Shown here one piece after another: positions 42,360 through 50,815 of a stretch of DNA of 64,000 nucleotides. The notes under the pieces are model-generated. The model was not told the DNA's origin, ran no database searches, and saw only the letters and a program-made list of their open reading frames with translations. Every line of letters begins with the position of its first letter. The first letter of the stretch is position 1. The stretch lies in the NCBI RefSeq assembly GCF_006542665.1, contig NZ_AP019735.1, forward strand, positions 1,922,001-1,986,000. Direction: 5' to 3'. The DNA comes from Alistipes communis (lineage in GTDB: Bacteria; Bacteroidota; Bacteroidia; Bacteroidales; Rikenellaceae). The position numbers were made by a program, and so were the translations under genes.

Positions 42360-42719
42360 CTGAATTTTTATTGAAATATCGATTTTTTCCGCTTACCTCC
42401 CCGCTTACGATGCGCGTCGACGAACTGCCGGCGACCGGAACGGTACAGTACAGTATTAGGTCTCGGAGGGGATACGTTCCCTCCGCACGGTGTGCGGGTT
42501 TCCTGCCGGCAGCGTCGGTCGGGAATCGGATTCGGAGGTACGATTGCGGATAGGTATGCGATTTTTCCGGTGGAGGGCGCCGCCTTTTCCGGCCGCAACC
42601 GGCGGGACTATCATCCGGCCTTACGGACGAGATGGCGGATAATCGGTATTGCCGGATACGTGACCGGATCGGCGTCGATCCGTTGTCCGAGTGGGGCTGC
42701 CGCAGCGGCCGGAACGCAA
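42360..42719. other. Intergenic stretch without a supported gene
   Basis: The DNA is GC-rich with short, unconvincing open frames. No promoter or RNA motif was recognised apart from the terminator at its right end. Confidence 0.5.
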
Positions 42720-42756
42720 AAGCCCCGGAACGTGCCGCACGGACGTTTCGGGGCTT
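42720..42756 (-). terminator. Terminator of the RyR-channel operon
   Basis: AAGCCCCGGAACGT and ACGTTTCGGGGCTT form a 14-position stem (one G-T pair). On the minus strand TT follows. It lies 16 nt beyond the stop at 42773. Confidence 0.7.
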
Positions 42757-42772
42757 GCACCGGAGGAGCGGA

Positions 42773-44788
42773 TCACTGTTCCACGCGGTAGAGGAAGCGG
42801 GTCAGGATGCGGTCGTTTTCTTTGGTTTCTTCGGGAATCTCCCCATAAGGGGCGATATTGATATGGATGAAATACTTTTTTTTCAACATTTCGTTATATT
42901 CGTCGTCGGCGTTCGCCCGCTCCCGTTCGGCTGTGGTGGCCGGACGGTAACCCATCAGCAGCCGCTCCACGTTCCAGCGGTTGTGTTCCACACGGGCCGC
43001 CGTCTCCACCTCCTGCCCGTCCAGCGGATGCGGACGGCAGGGATCGATACCCAGCGAGCGGAGTTTGGCGGGGATGGCGTTGGCGGCGTAGATGTTCGAC
43101 CATTGGAACGCCAGCGATTGATCGTTCCAGTATTGGTCGATCTTATCGTCTGGCCAATCGGCAATTTCGAATCCGGCTGCGAAAGTTTTGAAGTCGAACT
43201 TTTCATTGAGTTCGTCCGCTGCTTTTTTCGCTGCTTTTTTTGCATCGGTGAAATGGTTGTAGACGTAGTTGATGCGTTTGGCCTTGCGGATGCGCTGTTT
43301 GAGTGTGGCGTCGTAGCTTTCGCACATCATGCCGAACGGATATACGCTTCGGTAACGGGACGAACGGCGGGCGATTTCGAGAATGGTGGCCGTCTCCTTC
43401 TGATAGACGAAGATCGGAACTTGCCGGTCGTAGAGTGGTTGCGGCAGGTAGAGCGCGGCGGCGACGTTCTCCGGTGCGGAGTTGCCGCAGATCGCCAGCG
43501 TGGGGAGCGCCTTTTCGTCGGCCGTCCAGTCTTTGAGCAGTTTGCGCACGTGGGGCGATTCGATGCCTCCTGCGACGAATTCCCACTCCACGTCCAGAAA
43601 ATCCTCCTGCGGGGTGTGGACGTTGGTCGTTTCGCTGCCGGCCGCGTCGAATTTGCGCAGCGTATGGTGCGACAACCGGAAAAGCGGTTCGTAACGGCCT
43701 TTGAGAAAGTTCATCTCCCGTTCCGCATCGGGGTCGATGAAGGTGATGCGCGTGCGGATCCCCTGTGTGACGAAGTTGGGGTAGTGGGCGATGTGGGCCG
43801 CCGTGACGCCCATCGCCACGCCCATGCGGCTCATGCCCACGACGATCAGGTGGACGTAGCGGTCGCTTTGCGCCCGGATGCCGTCGCGGTCGAGCGGCGG
43901 ATAGAGAATATCCCGTCCGTTGCAGTTGCAGCAGCCCGACACCAGCACGCGCTGCGCCCAGTTCTCGTGGAAATTGGTCGCCGAGAAGTGGATGCGGCTC
44001 TTCATCCGCTCGGCCTCTTCGAAATCGGCCAGTTGGAAGACCTGGAACGAACTCTGGTATTCGAACGACAGGTGGCAGGGCAGCGGATCGCGGCGGTGCG
44101 CTGCGCCGAGAATCGCCGAAATCTGAACCAGCGCGTTGATGCTTACCGAGTCGTGTTCCAGTTCGCCGTCGTCGCTCAGCACGAAGACGCGGTCGGCGCG
44201 GTGGATGTGGATCTTCTCCAATTCTTCGCGCGAGTCGCGCTGGCCGTGGAGGATGATGAGGCGGCGCTCCTCGGCGGGCGAAAGTTCGGCGTGCAGCTTC
44301 CGGCGCAGAGCCTCCGCATCGCTCTGCGTGAGCAACACGATGTCGCGGCGGCGGTTCTCCGGCTCGGCGTGCAGTTCGCGGATCAGTCCTGCGGCCGTGT
44401 CGTTGGCTCCCAGCAGGACGATATGCCCGTCGAAGCGGTAGCGGATTTCGCCTTGTCTGAAACGGGCGATGCGTCCCGTGAGTATGTTCGAGACGACCGA
44501 GATCAGTCCTCCGGTGAAGAAGATCGCGCCGAGGAAGGTGAGCGCCAGCAGCGGCAGGCGTTCATAACCCAGCGGATCGCCATCCTGCAACACGAACGAA
44601 CCGGGATCGAGCAGCAGTTCGAGGATGCGCATGTCGTGTAGCTCGGCTGTGCAATAGCTTTTGATCCAGAGCGAGAAGCCCAACACGAGGGCCAGAATGC
44701 CGAAGAGCCAGGTGATCTGTTTCCAGCTGGCGCCCGAAAAGGAGCGGTCGAAGCCGAGTTTCAGGGTTTTCCACAAGCGTCGGATCAT
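42773..44788 (-). CDS. Two-helix RCK/TrkA-like membrane protein with C-terminal RyR domain
   Basis: The 671-residue protein has two membrane helices near the N-terminus (ITWLFGILALVLGFSLWI, about residues 24-42; LLALTFLGAIFFTGGLISVV, about 80-100). A nucleotide-binding fold of the RCK/TrkA-N kind follows (GHIVLLGANDTAAGLIRELH), and a second such region (YVHLIVVGMSRMGVAMGVTA) occurs mid-protein. The end carries a ryanodine-receptor RyR domain (VETAARVEHNRWNVERLLMG). This plan resembles CASTOR/POLLUX-type ion channels without a clear pore filter. It may sense a ligand and control ion flow. A stand-alone RyR gene precedes it by 18 nt. Confidence 0.7.
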   Translation of the reverse strand: MIRRLWKTLKLGFDRSFSGASWKQITWLFGILALVLGFSLWIKSYCTAELHDMRILELLLDPGSFVLQDGDPLGYERLPLLALTFLGAIFFTGGLISVVSNILTGRIARFRQGEIRYRFDGHIVLLGANDTAAGLIRELHAEPENRRRDIVLLTQSDAEALRRKLHAELSPAEERRLIILHGQRDSREELEKIHIHRADRVFVLSDDGELEHDSVSINALVQISAILGAAHRRDPLPCHLSFEYQSSFQVFQLADFEEAERMKSRIHFSATNFHENWAQRVLVSGCCNCNGRDILYPPLDRDGIRAQSDRYVHLIVVGMSRMGVAMGVTAAHIAHYPNFVTQGIRTRITFIDPDAEREMNFLKGRYEPLFRLSHHTLRKFDAAGSETTNVHTPQEDFLDVEWEFVAGGIESPHVRKLLKDWTADEKALPTLAICGNSAPENVAAALYLPQPLYDRQVPIFVYQKETATILEIARRSSRYRSVYPFGMMCESYDATLKQRIRKAKRINYVYNHFTDAKKAAKKAADELNEKFDFKTFAAGFEIADWPDDKIDQYWNDQSLAFQWSNIYAANAIPAKLRSLGIDPCRPHPLDGQEVETAARVEHNRWNVERLLMGYRPATTAERERANADDEYNEMLKKKYFIHINIAPYGEIPEETKENDRILTRFLYRVEQ

Positions 44789-44806
44789 GATGCGGCGGTT
44801 TTTCGG

Positions 44807-45097
44807 TTAGCGTTTGCGGATTTCGAATCCGAGGTGTTCGATCAGTTTCAGCGTTTCGAGCGCCGTCTGGCGGTCGTAGGTGCGTTCCTCTTCGGGTAGC
44901 TCCTCGTAGGGGATCAGGCAGGGGTGTTCCTTGCGGGCGTCGTTGCGTTCGGGTCCGAAACGCCAGCCCTGGGCGATGCGGGTAGCCGCCCATACCTCGT
45001 GGACGTTGCGCGCGAGCGCTTCGGTGAGGGGTGCCAGCGCGGCGGGCAGTTCGATGCGGCTGACGTCGATCGGCTGCGGAATATAAGGTTGTTTCAT
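44807..45097 (-). CDS. Stand-alone RyR-domain protein
   Basis: The start chosen is ATG 45097 (MKQPYIPQPIDVSRIELPAA); the frame is open upstream but GC-driven. The 96-residue protein is one complete ryanodine-receptor repeat: LTEALARNVHEVWAATRIAQGW, then RFGPERND and KEHPCLIPYEELPEEERTYD, and an end LIEHLGFEIRK. Bacterial RyR proteins bind nucleotide-like ligands in some structures, but their roles are poorly known. It is co-directional with the RyR-tailed channel protein, so the two probably act together. Confidence 0.88.
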   Translation of the reverse strand: MKQPYIPQPIDVSRIELPAALAPLTEALARNVHEVWAATRIAQGWRFGPERNDARKEHPCLIPYEELPEEERTYDRQTALETLKLIEHLGFEIRKR

Positions 45098-45323
45098 GTT
45101 CGTCTCTTTTTCGGTGGCATTCCTGCGCGCGCTCCTGCCGGTCGGTGCGGCGGCCGTCGGGAAGGCGGACTTGCGAAGCGGCGGGAATGCGTGTTGTCCG
45201 AACAAAAATAGTGATTTTTTCGAACCGCACGATTTATTTCTGCCAAAAGTTGGCACTCCGGTTGGAATATTGAATGGAAAAGGGGAAATTCATCCGCTTA
45301 CCATTACGAACATATTAGGTGTG

Positions 45324-45587
45324 ATGTTGATTTACGATTTTACGCGGCTCGAACCCGGCGGACTCTACCTCTTTTTTCCGGCGGCCGCTCCTTCGGGCGG
45401 ATTGTGGGGGATTTTCGAGCGGCACGACCGGCGGGGCGGAGTGCTGCTGGCCGTTTGTTCGAGCGATCTCCGAGGCTTCGAACTGTGGTCGCCGCTGCCC
45501 TCGGGATATACTTCGTGCCGTCCTCCCTCGCAGGAGGAGCTGGGTCTCTTTACGCGGGGGCTGAATCTGCGGTTCTCCTGCGACTGA
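45324..45587 (+). CDS. Hypothetical 87-residue protein
   Basis: From ATG 45324 the frame encodes MLIYDFTRLEPGGLYLFFPA and continues with GGLWGIFERHDRRGGVLLAV to SQEELGLFTRGLNLRFSCD. Composition is protein-like with alternating strands and no signal peptide. No family was recognised. It converges on thiL with 21 nt between the stops. The start is not certain, since the frame is open upstream. Confidence 0.5.
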   Translation: MLIYDFTRLEPGGLYLFFPAAAPSGGLWGIFERHDRRGGVLLAVCSSDLRGFELWSPLPSGYTSCRPPSQEELGLFTRGLNLRFSCD

Positions 45588-45608
45588 ACGGAGCGCAGGG
45601 GCCTGCGG

Positions 45609-46646
45609 TCAGATTTCCTCTTTGAATCCCTGGGCTTTGAGGCGGATGTCGCTGCCGTCGGGCGTTACCAGATAGCACTCCGTGCCCGGCTGGGTGATAT
45701 GTCCGATCACGTCGACCAGGCCCAGCCGCATCACCTGCTCCTGCATGGAGAGCGGCACGGTGAAGAGCAGCTCGTGATCCTGCCCTCCGTTGAGGGCTGC
45801 CACCACGGGGTCGGTGTGCATCTCCTCGGCCAACTGATGCGTCTGCCGGGCGATCGGGATCCGTTCCAGGTAGATGCGCGCGCCGCAGTCCGAAGCCTTG
45901 CAGAGCTGCATCAGGTCGCTGGCCAGCCCGTCCGAGAGGTCGATCATCGCCGTGGGGCGGAGTTTCTCTTCGGCCAGCGCGGCGATCACGTCGCGGCGGG
46001 CGCGGGGTTTCAGGTATTTTTCGAGCAGGTATTCGTGGCCGGCGAACTGCGGTTCGGGATTTTCGACGTCGTGCAGGACGCGCTTCTCGCGTTCGAGCAG
46101 CTGGAGACCCATATAGGCGGCGCCCAGATTTCCCGTGATGCAGATCAGATCGTTGGGTTTGGCTCCGTTGCGGTAGACGATGTCACTGCGTCTGGCACGG
46201 CCTATGGCCGTGACGTTGACGGTCAGCCCCGTCACCGAAGCGGTCGTATCGCCTCCCGCCAGGTCGATGTTCAGCTCCTCGCAAGCCAGGCGGACACCCT
46301 CGTAGAACTCCTGCAACGCCTCGACCGAGAATTTCGACGACACGCCGAGCGACAGCAACAGTTGTTCGGGCAGGGCGTTCATCGCCAGGATGTCGCTCGC
46401 GCCGACGGTGACGGTCTTGTAGCCCAGATGTTTGAGCGGGAAGTAGGTGAGGTCGAAGTCGATCCCTTCCATCAGCAGGTCGGTCGAGACGAGCGTCGCC
46501 TCGCTGCGCGAAGCGGCGATCACGGCCGCGTCGTCGCCTACGCCCCGCAGGGTCGTCCGGTTGCGGGGGGCGAATGCGCCGGTGAGTTTGTCGATAAGGC
46601 CGAATTCCCCCAATTCGGCGATCTGCGTCCGTTTGTTCTGTTCCAT
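45609..46646 (-). CDS. thiL: Thiamine-monophosphate kinase
   Basis: This 345-residue enzyme makes thiamine pyrophosphate from thiamine monophosphate and ATP. The start chosen is ATG 46646 (MEQNKRTQIAELGEFGLIDK); an upstream in-frame ATG lies in the region of the adk promoter side and lacks support. Motifs: GVGDDAAVI near residue 42, STDLLMEGIDFDL, GDTTASVTGLTVNVTAIG, ICITGNLGAAYMGL, MIDLSDGLASDLMQLC and GGQDHELLFTVP. All metal-binding Asp residues are seen. Confidence 0.95.
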   Translation of the reverse strand: MEQNKRTQIAELGEFGLIDKLTGAFAPRNRTTLRGVGDDAAVIAASRSEATLVSTDLLMEGIDFDLTYFPLKHLGYKTVTVGASDILAMNALPEQLLLSLGVSSKFSVEALQEFYEGVRLACEELNIDLAGGDTTASVTGLTVNVTAIGRARRSDIVYRNGAKPNDLICITGNLGAAYMGLQLLEREKRVLHDVENPEPQFAGHEYLLEKYLKPRARRDVIAALAEEKLRPTAMIDLSDGLASDLMQLCKASDCGARIYLERIPIARQTHQLAEEMHTDPVVAALNGGQDHELLFTVPLSMQEQVMRLGLVDVIGHITQPGTECYLVTPDGSDIRLKAQGFKEEI

Positions 46647-46851
46647 GCCTCCGATCGAATTTTGCACAAAAGTAGCGAAAACTTTGCCGTTTCGCAACTT
46701 CGCTCTCCGCATTCCGTCCGCCGCAGCCGCTCGGCGGTCATCCCACGGGAGGATTGAACGTCCGTACAACGGCCCTGCCGCCGCTTTTCCGAAGGAAAAG
46801 GTCGCCGGCGCACCGTCCGGCGGGGCGGAGATATTATAATTTTTAAAGAAC

Positions 46852-46883
46852 TTTGCCGTTTTCGGGAAAATAGATTATTTTTG
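46852..46883 (+). promoter_or_regulatory. Promoter of adk
   Basis: TTTG (46852-46855), a 20-nt spacer and TATTTTTG (46876-46883) fit the consensus exactly. The start would be near 46890, some 20 nt ahead of ATG 46910. Confidence 0.8.
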
Positions 46884-46909
46884 CCGTTGTGAAAAAACTA
46901 ACACAAACT

Positions 46910-47485
46910 ATGCTGAACATCGTATTATTTGGGGCGCCGGGCTGCGGCAAGGGGACGCAGGCGTCGCGTCTGAGGGAACATTACGGAATCAACCACGTCT
47001 CGACGGGCGAGGTGATCCGCGCCGAGATCGCGCGCGGAACCGAGCTGGGCCGCAGCATGGAGGAGTATATCAAGACGGGCCGTCTGGCGCCCGATGCCGT
47101 CGTCATCGGGATGATCGCCAACTACGTGGCCGAGCACCGCGATGCGGCGGGCAATATCTTCGACGGCTTTCCCCGCACGACGATTCAGGCCGAGGAGTTC
47201 GACAAGATTCTCGGCGGGTACGGGCTGGGCGTGACGCTCATGGTCGACATGCATGTCCCCGAAGAGGAGCTGGTGCGCCGCATCCTGCTGCGCGGCAAGG
47301 ATTCGGGCCGTGCCGACGATGCGTCGGAGGATGTCATCCGCAACCGCATCAAGGTCTATCGCGAGCAGACCGAAGTGGTCGGTGCCTACTACGCCAGGCA
47401 GAACAAATATTTCGAGGTCGACGGCGTCGGCTCGATGGACGAGGTCTTCGACCGGATCTGTCGGGTGGTGGATGCGCACAGATGA
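46910..47485 (+). CDS. adk: Adenylate kinase (short-lid type)
   Basis: The 191-residue enzyme equilibrates ATP, ADP and AMP. ATG 46910 (MLNIVLFGAPGCGKGTQASR) is preferred over ATG 46889, which coincides with the transcription start. The P-loop GAPGCGKGTQ, AMP site (INHVSTGEVIRAEIARG) and GFPRTTIQAEEF are present. The lid is short: RGKDSGRADDASEDVIRNRI, without zinc Cys, as usual in Bacteroidota. It is monocistronic before a terminator-like stem. Confidence 0.95.
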   Translation: MLNIVLFGAPGCGKGTQASRLREHYGINHVSTGEVIRAEIARGTELGRSMEEYIKTGRLAPDAVVIGMIANYVAEHRDAAGNIFDGFPRTTIQAEEFDKILGGYGLGVTLMVDMHVPEEELVRRILLRGKDSGRADDASEDVIRNRIKVYREQTEVVGAYYARQNKYFEVDGVGSMDEVFDRICRVVDAHR

Positions 47486-47509
47486 TTTTTTCGAAGGAAG
47501 AACCGTATG

Positions 47510-47538
47510 AAAGTCCGGAAACTTGTTTTTCGGACTTT
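47510..47538 (+). terminator. Terminator after adk
   Basis: AAAGTCCG and CGGACTTT form an 8-bp stem with a 13-nt loop, followed by further T residues. Confidence 0.65.
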
Positions 47539-47591
47539 TTTCATTATTTTTACCACACCAACCGCCGGTGTTCCGGCCTGAAACTTTGCCT

Positions 47592-49046
47592 ATGAAACCG
47601 ATTCCGATCTGCCGCGTTCTCGCGGCATTGCTGCTGTTGCCGCTTTTTGCCTGCGGGCCGGACGGCGTCGTCCCGCGGCGTACGGTCATCGCGGGACGTG
47701 TGGTCGATCTCGCCGGGGGAGCTTCCGGGGCGGTGCTGTTCAATACCGAAGATCCCTTCGCGTTGAAAAGCCGTATGGCAGCCCGTGTCTCGCCCGAAGC
47801 GAATGATTTCCATTTCGTATTCCGAACGGCCTATACGACCGGAATGACCGGCGTATACGGCGATTTCTTCGATCTGATCGTCTCCCCCGGCGACTCGGTC
47901 TATGTGACCATCGACGCGGGGCGGATGCGTGCCGGTGATCCCGATGCGATCCGTTTTTCGGGCGACCATGCACGGACCAACAATGCGCTTGCGTCGGTCG
48001 CCGGCCTGAAAAGAAGGCTGTGCGAGCAGGCTCCCGCCGTCGAGGGCGATCCGCAGGAGTATCTGGCGAGCTACCGGCGTTACCGGCAGGCCGTCGCCGA
48101 TTCGCTCTCCGCGCGCCGGCTTCCGGCCGAGGTGCGCGAGGCGGTGGCCCGTGACATCGATATGGTGCAGATATGGAACCACGACCTCGATCCGGCGGCA
48201 TGGCGGGCGATCTTCACCGATCCGATGTTCGACATCTTCGATCTGGAACGCAATATGGTCTCTGTCATCAACTATTCGGCCGGCATCAGCTATTATCTCG
48301 GTGCGATTTGTCCCGACGAGATCGAGGCCGTTCGGTCGGGCGCAGCGCCGGCCGAAGCGTTGGCGGCCGTTGCGGCCCGGCTCGATGCCGACCCGCAGAT
48401 CGGCCGGGGACTGCGCGATTACCTGCTTTACGGTTGTATGGAAGGCATGCGTGCGAACGGTGCGGTGCCGGCCGAACGGATGGCCGGATTGTTCCTCGAT
48501 CCGGCCTATGCGGCGCGGGTGCGCGAACGGGCGGCGGAACGTCCTGCTTTCAGCACTGTCCCGCTTTCCGGCGTGCTGCGGTGCGATGCGGCGGGACGGA
48601 TCGATACGCTGCCCGACTGCGAGCTGCTCTCGACGTTGGCGGCCCGTCATCCGGGGAAGGCGCTCTACGTCGATTTCTGTTCGACATGGTGCGGTCCTTG
48701 CCGCAGCGAGTTGAAAACGGCGATGCCGATCCTGCGCGAACATTACGCCGGCTCGGACGAGGTCCGTTTCGTCACGCTATGCCTCCAATCGCGTCGCAAG
48801 GCATGGATCGAATTTCTGGATGAATTCGGTCTGACGGGGCTGGGCGAGAACTATTTCCTGCCCGATGCGGCTTCTTCGCTGACGCTGGCCGAATACGACC
48901 TGTCCGGTTTTCCGACCTATATGCTCATTGCGCCCGACGGACGGCTCGCGACGTGCGATGCACCGCGTCCCTCGCAGTTCGAAGCGGCGACGGAGGCGAT
49001 CGACGCCCTGCTGGCCGGAAAAGGGGTGCGCAGCGGCGAAAAGTGA
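47592..49046 (+). CDS. TlpA-like thioredoxin-fold lipoprotein
   Basis: The 484-residue protein starts at ATG 47592 with a lipoprotein signal (MKPIPICRVLAALLLLPLFAC). The first 330 residues are a DUF4369/AhpC-associated type region with beta-rich start and helical middle. The C-terminal thioredoxin domain has the redox motif FCSTWCGPCRSEL and the cis-Pro region LSGFPTYMLIAPDG. It should sit in the periplasm, anchored to a membrane, and act in disulfide exchange. It lies between adk and the ribosomal operon with its own weak promoter region. Confidence 0.88.
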   Translation: MKPIPICRVLAALLLLPLFACGPDGVVPRRTVIAGRVVDLAGGASGAVLFNTEDPFALKSRMAARVSPEANDFHFVFRTAYTTGMTGVYGDFFDLIVSPGDSVYVTIDAGRMRAGDPDAIRFSGDHARTNNALASVAGLKRRLCEQAPAVEGDPQEYLASYRRYRQAVADSLSARRLPAEVREAVARDIDMVQIWNHDLDPAAWRAIFTDPMFDIFDLERNMVSVINYSAGISYYLGAICPDEIEAVRSGAAPAEALAAVAARLDADPQIGRGLRDYLLYGCMEGMRANGAVPAERMAGLFLDPAYAARVRERAAERPAFSTVPLSGVLRCDAAGRIDTLPDCELLSTLAARHPGKALYVDFCSTWCGPCRSELKTAMPILREHYAGSDEVRFVTLCLQSRRKAWIEFLDEFGLTGLGENYFLPDAASSLTLAEYDLSGFPTYMLIAPDGRLATCDAPRPSQFEAATEAIDALLAGKGVRSGEK

Positions 49047-49064
49047 AAATAATCCGTTGCGGAG

Positions 49065-49096
49065 TATTGATAATTCGCGGGAAATCGCTATCTTTG
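49065..49096 (+). promoter_or_regulatory. Promoter of rpsF-rpsR-rplI
   Basis: TATTG (49065-49069), a 19-nt spacer and TATCTTTG (49089-49096) match the consensus. The start near 49103 gives a leader of about 30 nt. Confidence 0.8.
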
Positions 49097-49131
49097 CCCC
49101 GCTATTTGGCAATTAATTAATTTTTAGCATT

Positions 49132-49479
49132 ATGAACAATTACGAAACCGTTTTCATTGTCACGCCGGTTCTCTCCGAGGCTCAGGTTCAGGAGGTGGCT
49201 GACAAATTCCAAGGTGTCATCACCGAGAACGGCGGTCAGCTCGTGAATGTGGAGAAGTGGGGGCTCAAAAAGCTCGCTTACCCGATTCAGAACAAGACCA
49301 CCGGTTTCTACTTCCTCGTGGAGTTCACGGGCGAGGGTTCTCTGATCAACACGTTGGAGACCCAGTATCGCCGCGACGAACGTGTGATCCGCTTTTTGAC
49401 GTTCAAGCAGGACAAGTACGCTGTCGAGTATTCGGAGAAGCGTCGTGCAAAACTTTCTAACAAAACGCAGGAGGAGTAA
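49132..49479 (+). CDS. rpsF: Ribosomal protein bS6
   Basis: The 115-residue small-subunit protein starts MNNYETVFIVTPVLSEAQVQ and shows KWGLKKLAYPIQNKTTGFYF and YRRDERVIRFLTFKQD. It binds 16S rRNA together with bS18, which is encoded two bases downstream. The A/U-rich leader has no visible bS6:bS18 autoregulatory fold that I could confirm. Confidence 0.97.
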   Translation: MNNYETVFIVTPVLSEAQVQEVADKFQGVITENGGQLVNVEKWGLKKLAYPIQNKTTGFYFLVEFTGEGSLINTLETQYRRDERVIRFLTFKQDKYAVEYSEKRRAKLSNKTQEE

Positions 49480-49481
49480 CC

Positions 49482-49763
49482 ATGGCACAGGAGAACAAAG
49501 CACAGGCATCGGAGATCCGTTACCTCAATCCGGTATCGGTCGACGTGAAGAAGAAGAAGTACTGCCGTTTCAAGAAACTCGGCATCAAGTACGTGGATTA
49601 TAAGGACGGCGAGTTCCTGAAGAAGTTCCTCAACGAGCAGGGCAAGATCCTTCCCCGCCGCCTGACGGGTACTTCGCAGAAGTTCCAGAAGAAGGTCGCA
49701 CAGGCCGTTAAGCGTGCGCGTCACCTCGCCATTCTGCCGTTCGTAACCGATTGTATGAAATAA
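49482..49763 (+). CDS. rpsR: Ribosomal protein bS18
   Basis: The 93-residue protein starts MAQENKAQASEIRYLNPVSV. It has the conserved KYCRFKKLGIKYVDYKDGEF and LPRRLTGTSQKFQKKVAQAV and ends LAILPFVTDCMK. Only one Cys of the possible zinc set is near the N-terminus. It is second in the operon. Confidence 0.97.
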   Translation: MAQENKAQASEIRYLNPVSVDVKKKKYCRFKKLGIKYVDYKDGEFLKKFLNEQGKILPRRLTGTSQKFQKKVAQAVKRARHLAILPFVTDCMK

Positions 49764-49780
49764 TCAAGGAGGAGCAAGAC

Positions 49781-50221
49781 ATGGAAGTGATTCTTTTGAA
49801 AGATATGGAGAAGCTGGGCTACGCCAACGACATCGTGAACGTGAAGCCCGGTTACGCGAACAACTACTTGATTCCTCAGGGTTATGCCAAGGCCGCGACC
49901 GCTTCGGCGAAGAAGGTGCTGGCCGAAAACCTGAAACAGCGTGCCCACAAGGACGCCAAGATTCTGGCCGACGCACAGGCACTGGCCGAGAAGATCGCCA
50001 ACCTGCCGCTCACCATTGCGATGAAGGCCGAGGAGGGCAAGATCTTCGGTTCGGTGACCGCAGCCGATCTGGCCGAGGCGCTGGCAGCCAAAGGCGTCGA
50101 GTTGGATCGCAAGACGATTACGGTCGAGGCGATCAAGAACGTCGGCGAGTACGAGGCTTCGGCCAAGTTGCACCGCGAGGTGAAGGCCACGATCAAGTTC
50201 ACGGTCGTAGCAGAGGAGTAA
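49781..50221 (+). CDS. rplI: Ribosomal protein bL9
   Basis: The 146-residue large-subunit protein starts at ATG 49781 (MEVILLKDMEKLGYANDIVN) with AAGGAGG about 10 nt upstream. It shows VKPGYANNYLIPQGYAK, the long connecting helix and the C-terminal domain (GKIFGSVTAADLAEAL). It is the last gene of the operon. An in-frame ATG at 49751 is inside rpsR and is rejected. Confidence 0.97.
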   Translation: MEVILLKDMEKLGYANDIVNVKPGYANNYLIPQGYAKAATASAKKVLAENLKQRAHKDAKILADAQALAEKIANLPLTIAMKAEEGKIFGSVTAADLAEALAAKGVELDRKTITVEAIKNVGEYEASAKLHREVKATIKFTVVAEE

Positions 50222-50320
50222 ACGTCGAGTTTTCTCTTCGTTTTCTCGCCTCGGCAAAGTTCGCGCAAGCAGCGACTTTGCGCTCAGCTTAACGAAAACG
50301 TTGTAATGTATTGATAGTGG

Positions 50321-50352
50321 TTCCGGGATTCAGCTTCTGCTGAATCCCGGAA
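50321..50352 (+). terminator. Terminator of the ribosomal operon
   Basis: TTCCGGGATTCAGC and GCTGAATCCCGGAA form a perfect 14-bp stem with loop TTCT, then TCTTTTT. Confidence 0.9.
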
Positions 50353-50770
50353 TCTTTTTGCGGTGGGTTCGTCGGAGGTTGCAGCGGGTTGTCAGGTTTT
50401 CGTCGCAACCGTGTCGGTTTGCATTATCTCGGACGGCCTCTTGTCTGTTTTGGATATTGGGGATTCCAGAGAGATATGGTCGTGATTTCTTCAATCAGCG
50501 TCTCAGGTAGCGGCGATATGAGTTGTTGCCGGCATAGCTATCCGGCTGCATCGGAGCAGGTTGCGGCATGTTCTAACGAGGTCCAACAAAGTAGCGTGCC
50601 GTATGGCCTGATCTACATACGCTTCGGAAATCGATTTCGGTACGGTTATTCTTGTACTATTAGGATTGCAGATTCCCTGCGTTAGTATGAGTTTGCTGCG
50701 ATGATGACCGACGGGAGTTGATCGCCAGTCAAAGATGCCCTCCCCTTATTCTCTCCCTGAAAGTAAAAGA
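50353..50770. other. Intergenic stretch without a supported gene
   Basis: A 98-codon frame (50389-50685) has an unlikely composition and no start signal. No RNA motif was recognised. Confidence 0.5.
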
Positions 50771-50795
50771 GGCCGATCCATGCAGGATCGGCCTC
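50771..50795 (-). terminator. Terminator of the fibronectin-type lipoprotein gene
   Basis: AGGCCGATCC and GGATCGGCCT form a 10-bp stem with loop ATGCA. The minus strand continues CTTTT. Confidence 0.8.
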
Positions 50796-50815
50796 CCGAA
50801 AAGGGTTAATCAATC

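Noticed and set aside
50389..50685. 98-codon frame after the ribosomal operon
   Set aside because: Composition and lack of a start signal argue against coding.
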